A stretch of DNA of 64,000 nucleotides from Nyssa sinensis. Its lineage: Eukaryota > Streptophyta > Magnoliopsida > Cornales > Nyssaceae. A program made the translations under genes and the position numbers. Below the pieces are notes generated by a model. It was not told the origin of the DNA. It saw nothing but the letters and a program-made list of their open reading frames with translations, and did no database searches. Position 1 is the stretch's first letter. Each line of letters begins with the position of its first letter. Positions 1-18,800 of this stretch are shown piece after piece. The stretch is taken from contig CM018052.1 of NCBI GenBank assembly GCA_008638375.1, positions 33,744,226 to 33,808,225 on the forward strand, given 5' to 3'.

Positions 1-510
1 CTAAGATTTAATGATTTGTTGCATCAGAAATTACTAGATCTTAGGAAGAACGCTCGACTAAATTAAATACAACCACTTGTGCTTGTGTTGTTTAGCTTCA
101 TCGATCTCTCTAATTCTTAAGGCTGCTATTAGATTAAACCTTTAGCGCTTGTCTTGGGTTGTTTAGTAGTTAGGGTTAATTAGATCATTTGTTTTCTAAT
201 TAACTACGACTAAGGGGAGATAAGAAAATAGTTTTAACGGTGAATATTCAAAATGTGAATTGATATATACTTGCATCAATGATCAGTTGTAAAATTTCGA
301 TGGTGGATGTTGACTTAGACCAATGCTTGTTCTTTTGATTGATTTCGATACTTTAATTTGAATTGTTCCTTAATTGTTTTTCTTAAAATTGTTTTCATTA
401 TACTCAAACCCCTCATCCTTGTTCACATAGCATAAAACTAGGCTAGATACTCTCCGTGGGAATGATCCTTACTTGCACTACTACATATATTTTTAAGAGT
501 TTAGGTTTTA
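1..510. repeat. Probable LTR fragment of another retrotransposon
   Basis: Non-coding sequence directly before the copia coding fragment. The stretch around 453-490, with 'gtgggaatgatccttacttg', resembles the U5-end wording common in plant Ty3/gypsy (Tat/Athila-like) LTRs. It has no open frame and the left edge is outside the window. The junction to copia pol coding sequence lies near 510. The assignment is by resemblance only. Confidence 0.35.
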
Positions 511-2205
511 TTTCTTGGTTGCCTGTGACAGCACACCAGCCAGCTTGGATGATCGATTATGTAAGTGGAGATGAACTCTCTAATGATGACACTACTGCTC
601 ATTTTACATTGTTTGCAAATTCAGATCCTATTTCTTTTGAAGAAGCAGTCCAAGATACCAAGTGGCAAAAGGCAATGGATCTTGAAATCAAATCCATTGA
701 GAAAAATAACACATGGGAGCTCACTGATTTGCCTAAGGGACAGAAAACTATTGGAGTAAAATGGGTTTTTAAACCAAATTGAATGAGAAATGCAAGATTG
801 ACAAGCACAAGGCTCGTTTGGTGGCAAAGGGATACAAGCAAGAGTATGGTGTTGATTACAAAGAAGTGTTTGCTCCAGTTGTGAGGCAAGACACAATTCG
901 ATTAGTAATTTCTTTAGCTGCTAAAAAATGTTGGCCTATTTTTCAATTGGACGTAAAATCTGCATTTTTACATGGTGAATTGCAAGAACAAGTGTTTATA
1001 GATCAACCTCCAGGCTATGTGCAAAAAGGAGAAGGTTCTCAGATTGAAAAAAGCACTCTATGGGCTGAAACAAGCACCACGAGCTTGGTACAGTCGTATA
1101 GATGCCTACTTTGTCAAACAAGGTTTCCAAAAGTGCCCATATGAACCTACTTTGTATGTTAAGACTAGTGATGGAGGTAAAATGTTCATTGTATGCTTGT
1201 ATGTTGATGATTTGATTTACACTGGAAGTGATGTTAATATGTTTGATGATTTTAAGAAATCTATGATGAATGAGTTTGATATGACTGATATGGGATTGAT
1301 GCACTATTTTCTCAGCATAGAAGTAGTACAAGCAGTAGCTGGTAATTTTATTTGTCAAAAAAAGTATGCTCTTGAACTTCTTACAAGGTTTCAGATGATG
1401 AATTGCAATTCAGTTGGGACACCAACTGAAACTTGTTTGAAGTTGACAAAAGATCATGATGGTGAGAAAGTTGATAGCTCCTACTTCAAACAAATTGTTG
1501 GAAGTTTGATGTATTTGACTTCAACAAGGCCTGACATCATGCACGCTATTGGTTTAATTAGTCGATACATGGAAAATCCAACTGAGATGCACCTCAAGGC
1601 AACCAAGAGAATATTTCGATACTTAAAGGGTACAACAGATTTTGGTATTCTTTACAGAAAGGGTGAAGAACCAAGTTTCCTTGGTTTTACTGACAGTGAT
1701 TATGCAAGAGATATTGATGATCGGAAGAGCACTTTTAGTAGTGTGTTCTTAATGAACTCAAGTGCGGTTTCATGGTCATCAAAGAAGCAGCAAATTGTGA
1801 CACTTGCGACAACTAAAGTTGAGTTTGTAGCTGTTGCTTCATGTTGCTATGAAGTTCTTGGTCATCAGCAGCAAAGTCCAACAACAATATTTTGTGATAA
1901 TGTTTCTGCTATAAAGCTTTCAAGGAATCCAGTTATGCATGGGAGAAGCAAACATATAGATGTTCGTTATCATTTCTTGTGTAATCTTTGCAAGGATGGT
2001 GTGGTTGAGTTAGAATTCTGCAAAAGTGAGAATCAAGCTGTTGATATCCTGACTAAACCTCTCAAACAACCAATATTCATGAAGCTCAGAGGCATACTTG
2101 GAGTTTATTCTTCACAAGATGTGATTCAAGGGAGGGCACTTGCTCAGGACTGAAGAAGATGTTCAATCCTACACTGTTTTATGCAGAAATCAGTTTAAGG
2201 GAGGG
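510..2205 (+). mobile_element. Ty1/copia pol fragment (RT and RNase H), truncated
   Basis: Recognisable copia reverse transcriptase and RNase H. Visible motifs are the EAVQDTKWQKAMDLEI entry region, KWVFKPN, KARLVAKGYKQ, the QLDVKSAFLHG core, the LYVDDLIYTGSD catalytic box and the RNase H endings SKHIDVRYHFL and VDILTKPLK. The frame is broken near 780 (after KPN) and again near 1,045, so three overlapping pieces are needed to follow the domain. The RNase H region also lacks some residues between VASCCYEV and TIFCDN. Gag, protease, integrase and the 5' LTR are absent, so this is a dead 3' half. A purine tract at 2,196-2,205 acts as the polypurine tract before the LTR. Confidence 0.9.
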
Positions 2206-2493
2206 TGTTAAGATTTATTTTAATTAAGTTTTGTCATTTGAATAAGTCTTTGTTGTCTTGTTCTTTTGGAAGTGAGTTACCTTGTCCTAGTTGCTAGGAG
2301 TATCCCATTAGTTATAGAAGTCTATTAGTCATGGAACAAGTTAGTCCCTTATCATTTGCTAAGTTTGTTATTATATTTTTTCTATTTAAGCAACTTTCAG
2401 TCAATCAGTAAATTGAGGTAGTAGTATCTGTCAGCCTTCTGAGTTGTTCTCAAGCCTTTAAGAATTCCTCTGTTTTTTCAGATTATTCCAACA
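2206..2493 (+). repeat. 3' LTR of the truncated copia element
   Basis: The LTR begins TGTTAAGA directly after the purine-rich tract AAGGGAGGG and ends CCAACA at 2,493. That gives about 288 bp with the TG...CA ends expected of copia LTRs. The 5' LTR is missing, so target duplication cannot be tested and the right edge is inferred from the terminal CA. Confidence 0.7.
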
Positions 2494-2810
2494 TCACATC
2501 CCGAATACTTAGAAAGCTACAAATAGGCTATGTAGATTAGTATCATCAGTTTCTTGGAAATCTGAGAGTGACGTTTAACTAATAATTGGAACAGTTCTAC
2601 ACTGTTGCCCTTTCCTGTGAGATCATAAGGTTACTTTGGAAATGAGTGGCAGTGTTGGGATGGTGACTGGATCCTCAAAAATATATTGACTTAATCATGC
2701 ATTATTTTCTATTTCCTGTAATTATCAATCGCATTCCTACTTTAGCTTTCCTTTTTTCTGTTGGTACCTTTCTTTGTATGTTTCCATGGTCCACCTACGC
2801 TACACTTTTC

Positions 2811-2841
<31 letters not shown>

Positions 2842-2885
2842 CTCAATGAACTCCATAAATTCTGCAGGACTCTCTCTCTCTGATC
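2494..2885 (+). promoter_or_regulatory. Upstream region of the beta-glucosidase gene
   Basis: This 390 bp stretch between the copia LTR and the start codon at 2,886 contains a (TA)n run at about 2,812-2,834, placed 50-70 bp upstream of the ATG, which could serve as a TATA region. A CT-rich leader (about 2,870-2,881) precedes the ATG. The copia LTR therefore sits within 400 bp of the coding start. Transcription start and true regulatory sites cannot be seen from sequence alone. Confidence 0.4.
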
Positions 2886-9144
<6,259 letters not shown>

Positions 9145-10428
9145 TAATCAAGCAATCAAATAAACAAGGCTTTTCAAGTGTAACCATGTATACCTTCAGA
9201 ACTGAAGGTCAAATGCACTTCACTTCACATTTTCCTTCTTTTCTTTCTTTACTTTTCTTTTTCTTCAAGTAAAATCCTTGTGATTGTCAAAGGAAATGAT
9301 TCGATTGTAGAACAGGACCATTATGTTTTTATTTCATTTTTATTATTTATTTGGAAGTTAAGATTTTGGGTTAGAAACTTTTGGAAGTGTTACTTTTTTT
9401 TTTTTAATGGGTATATATGCGACTTTTGGAGTGATTAATATATCATTATTTGTCATAATTTAATCAATAATTTTGAGGGCCAATGTCTTGGTTAAAGTCT
9501 CTACCCATTAACCTTAACACTTTAAGTGGTACCTAAATTATTTGAATCAAGTGAGTTTCAACCTCAAAATTGGTTTAGAAGCTTATGGATGGATGATGGA
9601 TATTTCCTTATAATATTGGTATGCAACTTTTGGGCTGATTATCAATCATGATTTATTATCATTGAATGAATAATTTTGAGGGCAATGTGTTGGTCAAGGC
9701 CTCTGCCGATTAATCATACACTTTTAGTGGGATCTAAATTATTTGAATGAAGTAGATCCCAAAGTAGAATTGAGCCCTTGGGACAAGTTGTCCGTTTCAA
9801 CTTGCCCTAGCTGAAAGGAATTAGACCCATTTGTTCATCTTCTAGGTATGTGATCTGAGGTGACTCCATCTTAATTTCTATTTTGAGTTTTGCTCCTCCT
9901 TGGTGTGTGTATCTAGTGAAATCTTGCCAAAAACATAAATAATAAGAAAATTTGAAAAAAAAAAAATTAAGGATTAGAACTCAAAATATCTATCAAATTT
10001 GATACAAATTGCATTATTCACATATAGAATGGAACTATTTCAGATATGATTTTTCAAATAATGAATTTGGTCACTTTGAGAAAACCTAAAAAACCGACCA
10101 TATATGCAAAATTCTCTATTTTTTTTATCCATTCAAGATGATAAATTTCTTCATTAAAAGGCTGTTGAGAAAGTGAATGGAGTTATTCAATTTAAGGGGA
10201 CTTCCATGCAGACCCTAAAAGAAGCTTTTGACTCACCTTCATTGCCCAGCAACTCACCCTTGGGAGATTGCATTCTGTTCTCATCAGATTGAGTGAAATA
10301 ACCTTGTGCCTTGTCTTTATGCAACCATGATTAACCCATCTCCGTAAAATGCAGTAATCCTCTGTCATGCTAAATGGGTAACCCTTTCTTCTTCTTCGTC
10401 AGTCTTTTTTTTTGGGTCCTGTGACATT
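9145..10428. other. Intergenic: beta-glucosidase 3' flank with a direct duplication
   Basis: No gene is seen. After the probable 3' UTR, an imperfect direct duplication is present: unit 1 about 9,411-9,555 and unit 2 about 9,617-9,760. The units share the pattern 'gacttttgg/caacttttgg', 'aataattttgagggc' and 'ctaaattatttgaat'. The rest is AT-rich and has no recognisable domain. Confidence 0.6.
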
Positions 10429-11938
10429 TTACAATTTGAAGATGCTTTCTTAACTGATGGTAAAGGTCCGAAAAATGGGGATACTTTTACTCCCTCTTTC
10501 CAGCTCTAATAATGATTAATTCTTCATCTGAAACAAATTCAATACAAGTTAACAAACTTGCAGAACTAAAACAACCCATGAGTTTGCAAGGAACCTTTGA
10601 AGTATGAATTGTTATGTAATTTTGCAACGTGAACCTTACCTCTTTCAGCATGCAACTGGAGGCTTCAAAAGCAAATATTCACTTGCCCTAACGGAAATAA
10701 TATAGAGATGTTACTGATCTCATTGAACCTTAACATCTCATGCTGTTGAAAGGAAAATGCTAGAGTTGCCTGCCTGAACTCACCAAAATTACCAATGCAA
10801 TTCTATTTTCTGGGAATTATGTCAACATAACAGTCTCAGAATTACTAACAGAACTTTTCATTAGTTAATGATTATGGACTAATTTAATCAACAATTTTAC
10901 ATAAAGGGCATACTCCTCTTTGTTCTTGAAGGGGGACCCCCAAAATTTTCATAAATCTGTCATATATTTCTAGAAGAGGCATATGCCATCGCCGTTATGA
11001 ACACAGCCATAATAATAACCATCTAGAAAGAACAAGGAGATAGCATCAGGATTGTCATGCATGCCGCTTACACTAGTTATTAAATCCAATGCTGCATCTA
11101 CTCCGTGTGTAAATCAGGACAGGAACATCCGAGACAGAAGGTTTCCATCGAATGACCTCAAAAAATGATGGTCTCCCCTTTGGAGAAATTGTAGTGACCT
11201 AAACTTATCACCATCTTGCACTCTCAATAATGTTCGAATGGCTCCAGTTGTAACCATACAATAGAGAGAATGGTTACCTACCAATGTAATGGAGTGATAC
11301 AATAATCAACACATATTCATTAAGGATGATGTCCCCTTGATGCAAAACTTTTTTCTGCATACTTCTGATATATGTGTAATGGGCTTTCTAGGGTATGGCG
11401 AGGACGATAAACCCAATTCCATAATTGATGCAGTCATCTGTCATGTCAAGAGAGCAGAGTACATCAATTGCTGCTTGATAACCAGTCGACAAGGGTGAGA
11501 CAAGAACCTGCTAACATGAGATGGAGATGATGTTAAACATTTGCAACAACGTAAGGATTCCAAAATATAGCATGTACACATCAAGTCTTACAACATATCT
11601 TTGGCACAAATGTCAATGCCCTAGGCCTATGTCCTGTGACTACACATTTGTACGAAGGCATTTTGTTGGTGCACATGGATCTAATACCGGAGAGATTTGC
11701 AAGAAACTAATATATATTACACTTTTCGATATGAGCGTGAAAGCAACAGATGTGAGTGGGTATCTTGCCTGGTCCTTGCTTGACAAATTCAAGTGGTAAT
11801 TTGGATATGCAAAAAGACTTGGGCTGCACCATGTTGACTGTGGCTTTGAGAACTACAAAATTATCAACAACTTGGCACAAAACAGTCTATTGCAAATCAC
11901 AAGACTTGCAAGTTGCAAGGTTTTATTGCCAGGAATAA
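10429..11938 (+). pseudogene. Decayed second GH1 beta-glucosidase copy
   Basis: Scattered exon remnants occur in the same order as in the intact upstream gene. An exon-2-like piece lies at about 10,429-10,490 (FEDAFLTDGKGPKNGDTFT), an exon-8-like piece at 11,026-11,068 (KEQGDSIRIVMHA), the end of exon 9 at about 11,125-11,190, an exon-11-like piece at 11,393-11,498 (GYGEDDKPNS then VKRAEYIN) and an exon-12-like piece at 11,737-11,935 (GYLAWSLLDKFKW). Exons carrying the TFNEP and ITENG catalytic motifs were not found, and the last exon has a stop after KFKW. This is best read as a tandem duplicate that has lost exons and frame. Identity to the intact gene needs an alignment. Confidence 0.8.
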
Positions 11939-12033
11939 TAGAGGATTTGTATGAAGAGGAGTGATGATCTTTTTAAAAAAATCGAGGTCAAATGCCATTT
12001 GATGCACTTGTATATTGGCTCATTATTACAATA

Positions 12034-12397
12034 AGTTAGTGATATGGCTTATATTATTGTAACAATTAAACTAGATATATAGATATTATGTTTGCGAAAC
12101 ACATAATACCCATGTGGTTTAACCCTAGTTAGGTTGTCTGGGATGAATAATAGGTTGGGGGGTGCGGGGGCAAGCCCCCCGCAGTACGGTAAGGGTATAT
12201 TGAAAATTTTCAATGTATCTGATTAGGATTAAGATTTAACTGCGATATAGTATAAATACATTGTAACCCTATTTTCTAATTAGTATAAAAGATAGCCACA
12301 CCCGTGGACATAGGCACATTGCCGAACCACGTAAATTCTCTGTGTCGATTTCTCTCTCTCTCTAATTCTTGCTGCATAGATCATTAATTTCACAACA
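12034..12397. repeat. Solo LTR (copia-like) with target duplication
   Basis: A 364 bp sequence ending CACAACA, related along most of its length to the solo LTR at 52,510-52,800. Shared blocks include 'cataggcacatt', 'cgaaccacgtaaattctct' and 'tagatc'. It is flanked by the 5 bp direct repeat CAATA (12,029-12,033 and 12,398-12,402). Its first base is A where the other copy has T, a probable point mutation of the terminal TG. A GC-rich hairpin unique to this copy lies at 12,163-12,183. No internal retrotransposon sequence is present. Confidence 0.85.
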
Positions 12398-12867
12398 CAA
12401 TAGTACTCAGTTTAATCACTGTACAAATGACAATAACCTAGACCTTCCCATGCTACCCACCCAAATACCAATTGAGCTGAAATACCAATTGAGTTGAACT
12501 TCATTTGTTTGATGCACATTAGCTTAACCACAATTAATGAAGGAATCTGTATTTATTCATTAATTAGAGGCAGCAAGGGGAACAAAAAAAACATATGCTG
12601 GGCACTTCAGATTCTCTAGTTCTTAAAATGTGTCCATCCTTTAAGTTCTGAAAATTATTGCCTGCACTTTAGATGTCATTCTTTATTTATTTATATGTAA
12701 ATATATGTATGGATGTTGCAAATGAGAGGAGGAAACATCTAAGTACTGAACACTATATCTTTCAAACAGTGACGAGGAATGCAAACCTCATAATTCATGT
12801 GAAGTAAAACATTGAATTTTGTAGGAGACCTGAGCCAGCAGCACTTATTAGCACGCCTAAGCTTTTT
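12398..12867. other. Intergenic and probable 3' UTR of the minus-strand gene
   Basis: No coding signal is present. The part adjoining 12,868 is likely the 3' UTR of the pseudouridine synthase gene. The remainder is AT-rich and unassigned. Confidence 0.5.
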
Positions 12868-15800
12868 CTATCTCCACCAGGGAGATCCAGCCTCATAAAA
12901 GTGCTCTCCATCATCCCATGAAATCTGACATGCTTGAAGACCAATAGCAACACTTGGTTCCTTACCATGATGTGTGATCCACTCTTCGACAGCCTTTGCT
13001 TTATCAATCCCACTTGTATATTGTTTCTTGCACTTGCCAAATGGATTAATTCCAGGAGTGGCTATATCTGCAATTGCAGCTGGCATGTACATTGAGTCGC
13101 CCACAATTGGTGCACTGCATGCAGCCAATTGTGCTCAAATCTGTATTACATGACTAAAATTCATTAACTCTTGTGGAACTTAAAATGATAATAATCTTGC
13201 GATTTACTATTTTTATGGCACTAAAGCCACTTCTAAATGGAACCCTTATAACTTTAACACACAGACTTTTTCTATTATCAAGCCACCTAAACAAAGAATC
13301 CTAGTTGATTCCCCAACATAAAACTGACAAAAATATCCAAGCAAAAATTCTGAACTCTTTTCACTCCCCACTGCCCCAAAACAGATGGGGAATGATAATA
13401 CCTAAAAATATGCAAAAAAAATTCCAACATGGTATAGCTTATTATTGCAAAAACAAAGGGAATACAGGAAAAAATAACACATTAAAAGAAAAAGAGGGGG
13501 GCACACAAAAATACCTGATGAGTTCGACCTGTCAAAAGGTTGATTTTACACTCAAATGCAAAATCTTTTGAAGGCCATCCACAATCCTCAACACTATACC
13601 TCTCTTCAATTATGGAATTTGGCCAGAGAACTTTCTTGCATTCCAAGACCTCGAGTTGGCACAAGTGCCAACCTTTAACGAAATCTGCATACAAAAATAA
13701 TGTCTGGTTTAATTCAAATTACAAAAGGAGGTAGATAAAGATTTTGTTTAATAACAGGTTGAAGACAGAATGTTTTAATCTTTCATTAATAAAATACATT
13801 TAGGGTTTTTCCTTGTATGCGATCATGTTTGGTTAACACCATTTTGGCAGGGGAAAAGATCTCATAAAACTTCAAAAATCCACCCCCATCCTCTGTTTTG
13901 TTGATTAAGAGAAAATATCCTCCCTCTTTTCCCTTTTGCTTGGAGGGGGGTAGAAGAGAATAAATCCTCAGGCCCATAAAATTTTAGACCTCAAAAATGA
14001 AGTGATTTGGAGAAAAATCTGAAGGTACAGATAATAAAGAACCTTGACATTCTTTTTGTACAGTATATTTTGAGGAAGATTAATTATTATGTTATATTGT
14101 TATCCCAAGAAAGAAACACTATTATATGAGACATGTTACCATCGTTTTAAAGAAGCGAAATGGCCAAAACTGTTCAATTGAAGCTTTTTTGTTCTCTCCA
14201 ATTGTAAAGCCCTCAGAAAAATTATGTAACGAGGGTGTGGAATCCTATCAAGTAGCTCTGTGTGCATTACGCATAAATTGGGAACAAAATTCCCAGAAGA
14301 AACTTTTTAAATAAATTTTTTCACAGACGAGTAAAAGAAACTTTAATAAAAATATAGAGACTCAATTTCCCTTATTATTTGTCACAACTTGGTCAAAAGG
14401 CAGCTATTTACCCCTTCATGTTTGGGCTAGGTGTAGGAAACACTATGATATGTCAAGTGTCTGTCTACTTCAAAAAGATTACCTCTAAAGGTTGAAAACA
14501 AATTCATTGGATTACTAATATGCTCGTTAGACATTGCCTTCTTTTTTTATCAATATTAGAAGTTACCTTCAGAAACAAGTCTTGGAGCAATATTAATTGG
14601 ACGCATATAGTGGGTGATTACTCCAGTTGGAACAGGAGCGGCAGCAAGAGCAAGATAAAGCTTCTTCACCTTTTTCTCCTGATGATAAAAAGTTATATAG
14701 CTTCAGAGTCAAGGGCTAAGACAATCCTAAAAATAAGCAAATAAACCCCAATCCAGAATAAGACGGAACTAAATGATTAAATTAAGATTGCACACGAACT
14801 CCTTAAAGGATATGCCCACATAGAAGCGGGACAACGCATGAGGAACTCAACTGTACTTTAGTCTATATCAAGAAAGGAAGTAATGAACTTACTCTGATTT
14901 TTCCATGAAAAAGTGAACAGTACTCCTTAGTTCTAGCTAACACGACACTGCATGTAAATTTGAAGCCATTACTTGGTCTCCAAATCAAAAGCGAAGAACA
15001 TAACAATAAATATAAAAGTTCCACTTTAAATAAAATACCAGCCTTCTGTGCAATTATCAATCTGATGCGTAGTCTTCAAAGGGGTTGTGAATTCCAATGC
15101 ACGAGTGGCAAACGTTGCACAGCTTTCTTCAATGTTGTCTGTAGTTCCCCCAACCTAACAGAATTTGACAAATGCAGTGAGCAACCAATAAGCTAGAAAT
15201 TTACAAATATGCATTAATGTGCAAAAGTATGTTTTGTGTAGTGGAAAATATAGTTACAAAATGAAAATAGACCTCATGAAGAATCACAGCTATCTAAGGA
15301 ATCAATGCATCCCAGATTCTAAAGTCTACATCTGCACTCTTGAACAGCACTGCCTCTACCATAAAGCCAGTAAAGCAATGGCTTTAGGCCCACCTAGAAA
15401 AAAGGCCTCATATTTTATATATGTCTATAATATAATCTAGATTAGAAGTCAAGCCCCAGAAAATTCTACGCCCTACAAAAAAATCCCCATACAAGTCTAA
15501 GCCAAGGAAAAAAAAAAATAGAAGGCTCCCAAAGAAAGCCCCATAAAAGTCTAAGCTCGGGGAAAAAAAAATTGTAAGCCCATACCAAAAAAGTCACTAT
15601 CCAACGGAACAAATCATACTCCGCCTTTTACCCCATTATCACACAAAGTCAACAAATGGTCTCATTTGATCCCAAAAAAATTTAAAAAGCTAAAACAGTC
15701 ATCATTGCACTTTTTTTTTCCTTTAAAAAAATGCTTTTTAATGTGTAAAGCACACAAAACTGAGAACTCTTAGCAACCCACTCCCTCTCTCTCTAGCACT

Positions 15801-18800
15801 AAAATAACAAATTTTCAACTCGGCAACACCAAAAAAAAAGATTAACGACTTGATTTTAATTTTATTTTTTTGAGAGGGGGAGCTAATAGCTTAATTTATG
15901 AGTTATTTGTTTTGAATTTTTTATTAATTATAACTCTTCATTTTAATAGAATCTTTTTTCTTATCTTGTCATATTGAAGGAGTTGTATTCCCGTATCAGA
16001 TTCAAATACAATCTTTTGTGACCAGACCAATGGTGATATGTTAGCAAAACTTAAATCCAAAAACTTAATTAGTAATTTTGCATCTCAAAAAGTAAGGAAA
16101 ATAAATTTTATATAAAATTTTTTATATTAATATTAAACAACAAAAAGGCCTTAGAGTTGTCACTTTAGGCCTCAAATTGTCTCGAGCTAGCCCTACCCCT
16201 GAACAACAAAAATGGGTATACATTTTATTGTACAGCTGAACTCAGCTGATATGCATAGAATTTCGAATTAAAACTTCAATTTGTGTCATTGTATAATGCA
16301 AATATGGTCCGCATCTCGCATGATTCACGATAAGAGTTGGTAGAGAGAGAGAGGGAAATGATGCAGAATATTTGCAGACAAAGGTACTTACAAATAGAAC
16401 ATAGAAAATATTTCTTTCTAAATTTCTAAGGATGCATATTGTGGGCACATTGGAAATGTCTTTACAAATAACCGACCGGAGACGACATATCCATGGAGTG
16501 ATGGAGGCAACTCTAACTATCTGGGATTAAGGTTTGTTGAGTATACTCTGGACAAAAAAACCGTTGAGTCAACATATCAGTGCTTGAAATGATGCAATTA
16601 CATCTCCACATTTTCCTTTTAGGTATGTAACAGTACCTACAATTTAATTATGTCTCAACCGACTTTGAAATTTATTATTCTGTTGCATTGTATATTAATG
16701 ACCAAAAAATTTATTAAAAAAAAAAAGGGGGAACACAAAAAATAACAAATTAACTTATAAAAAAAATTATATGATAAATTAGATCATTCAACCATAAATA
16801 GATTAATGAACTCGGAAAATTGACCCAGCCTATTTTCAAATACACTTTATTATTTTATATTACATTTTGTTAATGTGTAACAGAAATTTTTATGGCAGAA
16901 TTTTGAAAGAGGTTATACTACCTTAACAGCAGTTGGAGTATGACCTACTGGGAGGGGAAAAGAATTAAGCAGAAGATGAAAGACCTACTGGAGTAAGACA
17001 CGTCATTCCTAAACCAAGGAAATTAGATTGATAAGATTAAATAACTGCCATGGGTGTGGTACCATGATCTATTAGCTTGAGTGCTAGCTATCTCCAATCA
17101 CCCTAAAAAGTGAGGTGTGGATTTCAAGTCCCGATTGAGACATGGGTGCGGTGTATCACTTATCTGCTAAAAAAAAGGGTGAACAACAACGTGATCACTT
17201 TGTTAAATCTACAATACATAGTATCTTCCATCAGATCATCAAAGCCATGCATCTAGCATTCACGAGTAAGAGCTCTTAATTTGTAGAACACTATTCAATG
17301 AACTCACAGCTTTGCTGGGGTCAGATCAAAACAGTATGAAAAATAAATGTTAGATCAAAACAAAATGAAAAATAAATGGATCATTTACATACAGATGTAC
17401 CCGCAGGTTTGTCAAGAACCACATAGGTGTCAGATACAGCTATAATTCTTGATCTCCAATCAATTTCATAGCACCTGTTCAAAATGCAAATGTCAACAAA
17501 AACCATACTTCACCACAGAAAACAGCAAACAGCTGTTAAGATTTCCGTTTATCAATTACCTTGGGAAGCGTTTTGGGTGTACATGCACTCGTAAGTATGT
17601 TCCAGCTTCAACAAACTCATTAACATGAGTTATCCGGAAAGTCTTCTGTGCTTCTCTTATTGTTTTTCCTTTAATGGAGCCTCTCTTGCTTAGAACTGAC
17701 AGAGCTGTAACTTCTTTATATACCCTAATTTGGTCTGGTGTTGCACTTGGAGGAGGCTCTGGACATACGAGGGCATAATACACAGCACCAAAATGAATGA
17801 GATCTGCAACAAACCTTCAAAAGATGAAACTTTGCATCATTACTCCACCCATGTGAATTGCAGATGGTAAAAGGTCCATAAAGTGAAGATAGTCAGAAAA
17901 CAAAAAGGCAGCACTCACAGAGGAGGAAGATCCAAAGCTTTGCTAATATATTCAAGAACAGGACCTCCTTCCGAAACAACTAAGTGTTCCACTCTTGGTG
18001 GGCCATTTTGTGAGGGACAAGGAAGCAAGCGACCATATTCAGGGTATCTGAGACAATATTACGTACAACAGTCAGCAAATTGGAACAGTAAGCACTTAAA
18101 GATAAAATATAATTTTTGTATCAAACATAGGAGATAGCCGGACAAGATCCAATGTGCATGGGAAGATATAAATGGATATCCAAATGACCAAAAAAAAGAA
18201 ATAAATTCTTAATATGAACAATATGATCAACAGTCCCCATTACAAGGACTTCTACAATGTTCAGCATCCAAAAGTTGTTTATATTTGAATAAACAGCATT
18301 TTGGCTATACATCTTTATTAAAGCTACTGTTTGTTTGAAGGATGTATTAACATTTCTTGGTTTGGTAATGTGCTACAAAGACCACAAGTAGAGCTAAATG
18401 GTTTTTCAACAATGAGTTTAAAGTTTTATTAAGTTGGAACTTGGTTGAGTTGTTTAATAGATTTGATACTTTAAAAGGCACAATAACAACTATACAAATG
18501 TCAAGAAATTTTTTTTTTCAATCTTCCATCCTTGATATGAGATTAAGTATTTGGAGTGACTCAATTTCAACCATGTCTATTTTTTGTCCATTTTAAACAC
18601 CGTTGTGAATGAAAAGTGGGAAGCAACTTTTTTTCCATTAAAAAAAAAAACAATTACCCAGTGTGGTACTGCTTAAGCGGGGATAGACTAGAGCCAGACC
18701 TAATATTTGGTTATTTTTGCACAAACCCGCCACAGCCAAGCATTTTACAATTGCACCGCCCTTAAATCGGCAAAATGTGTTTGAAATGAAGATACCCTAA

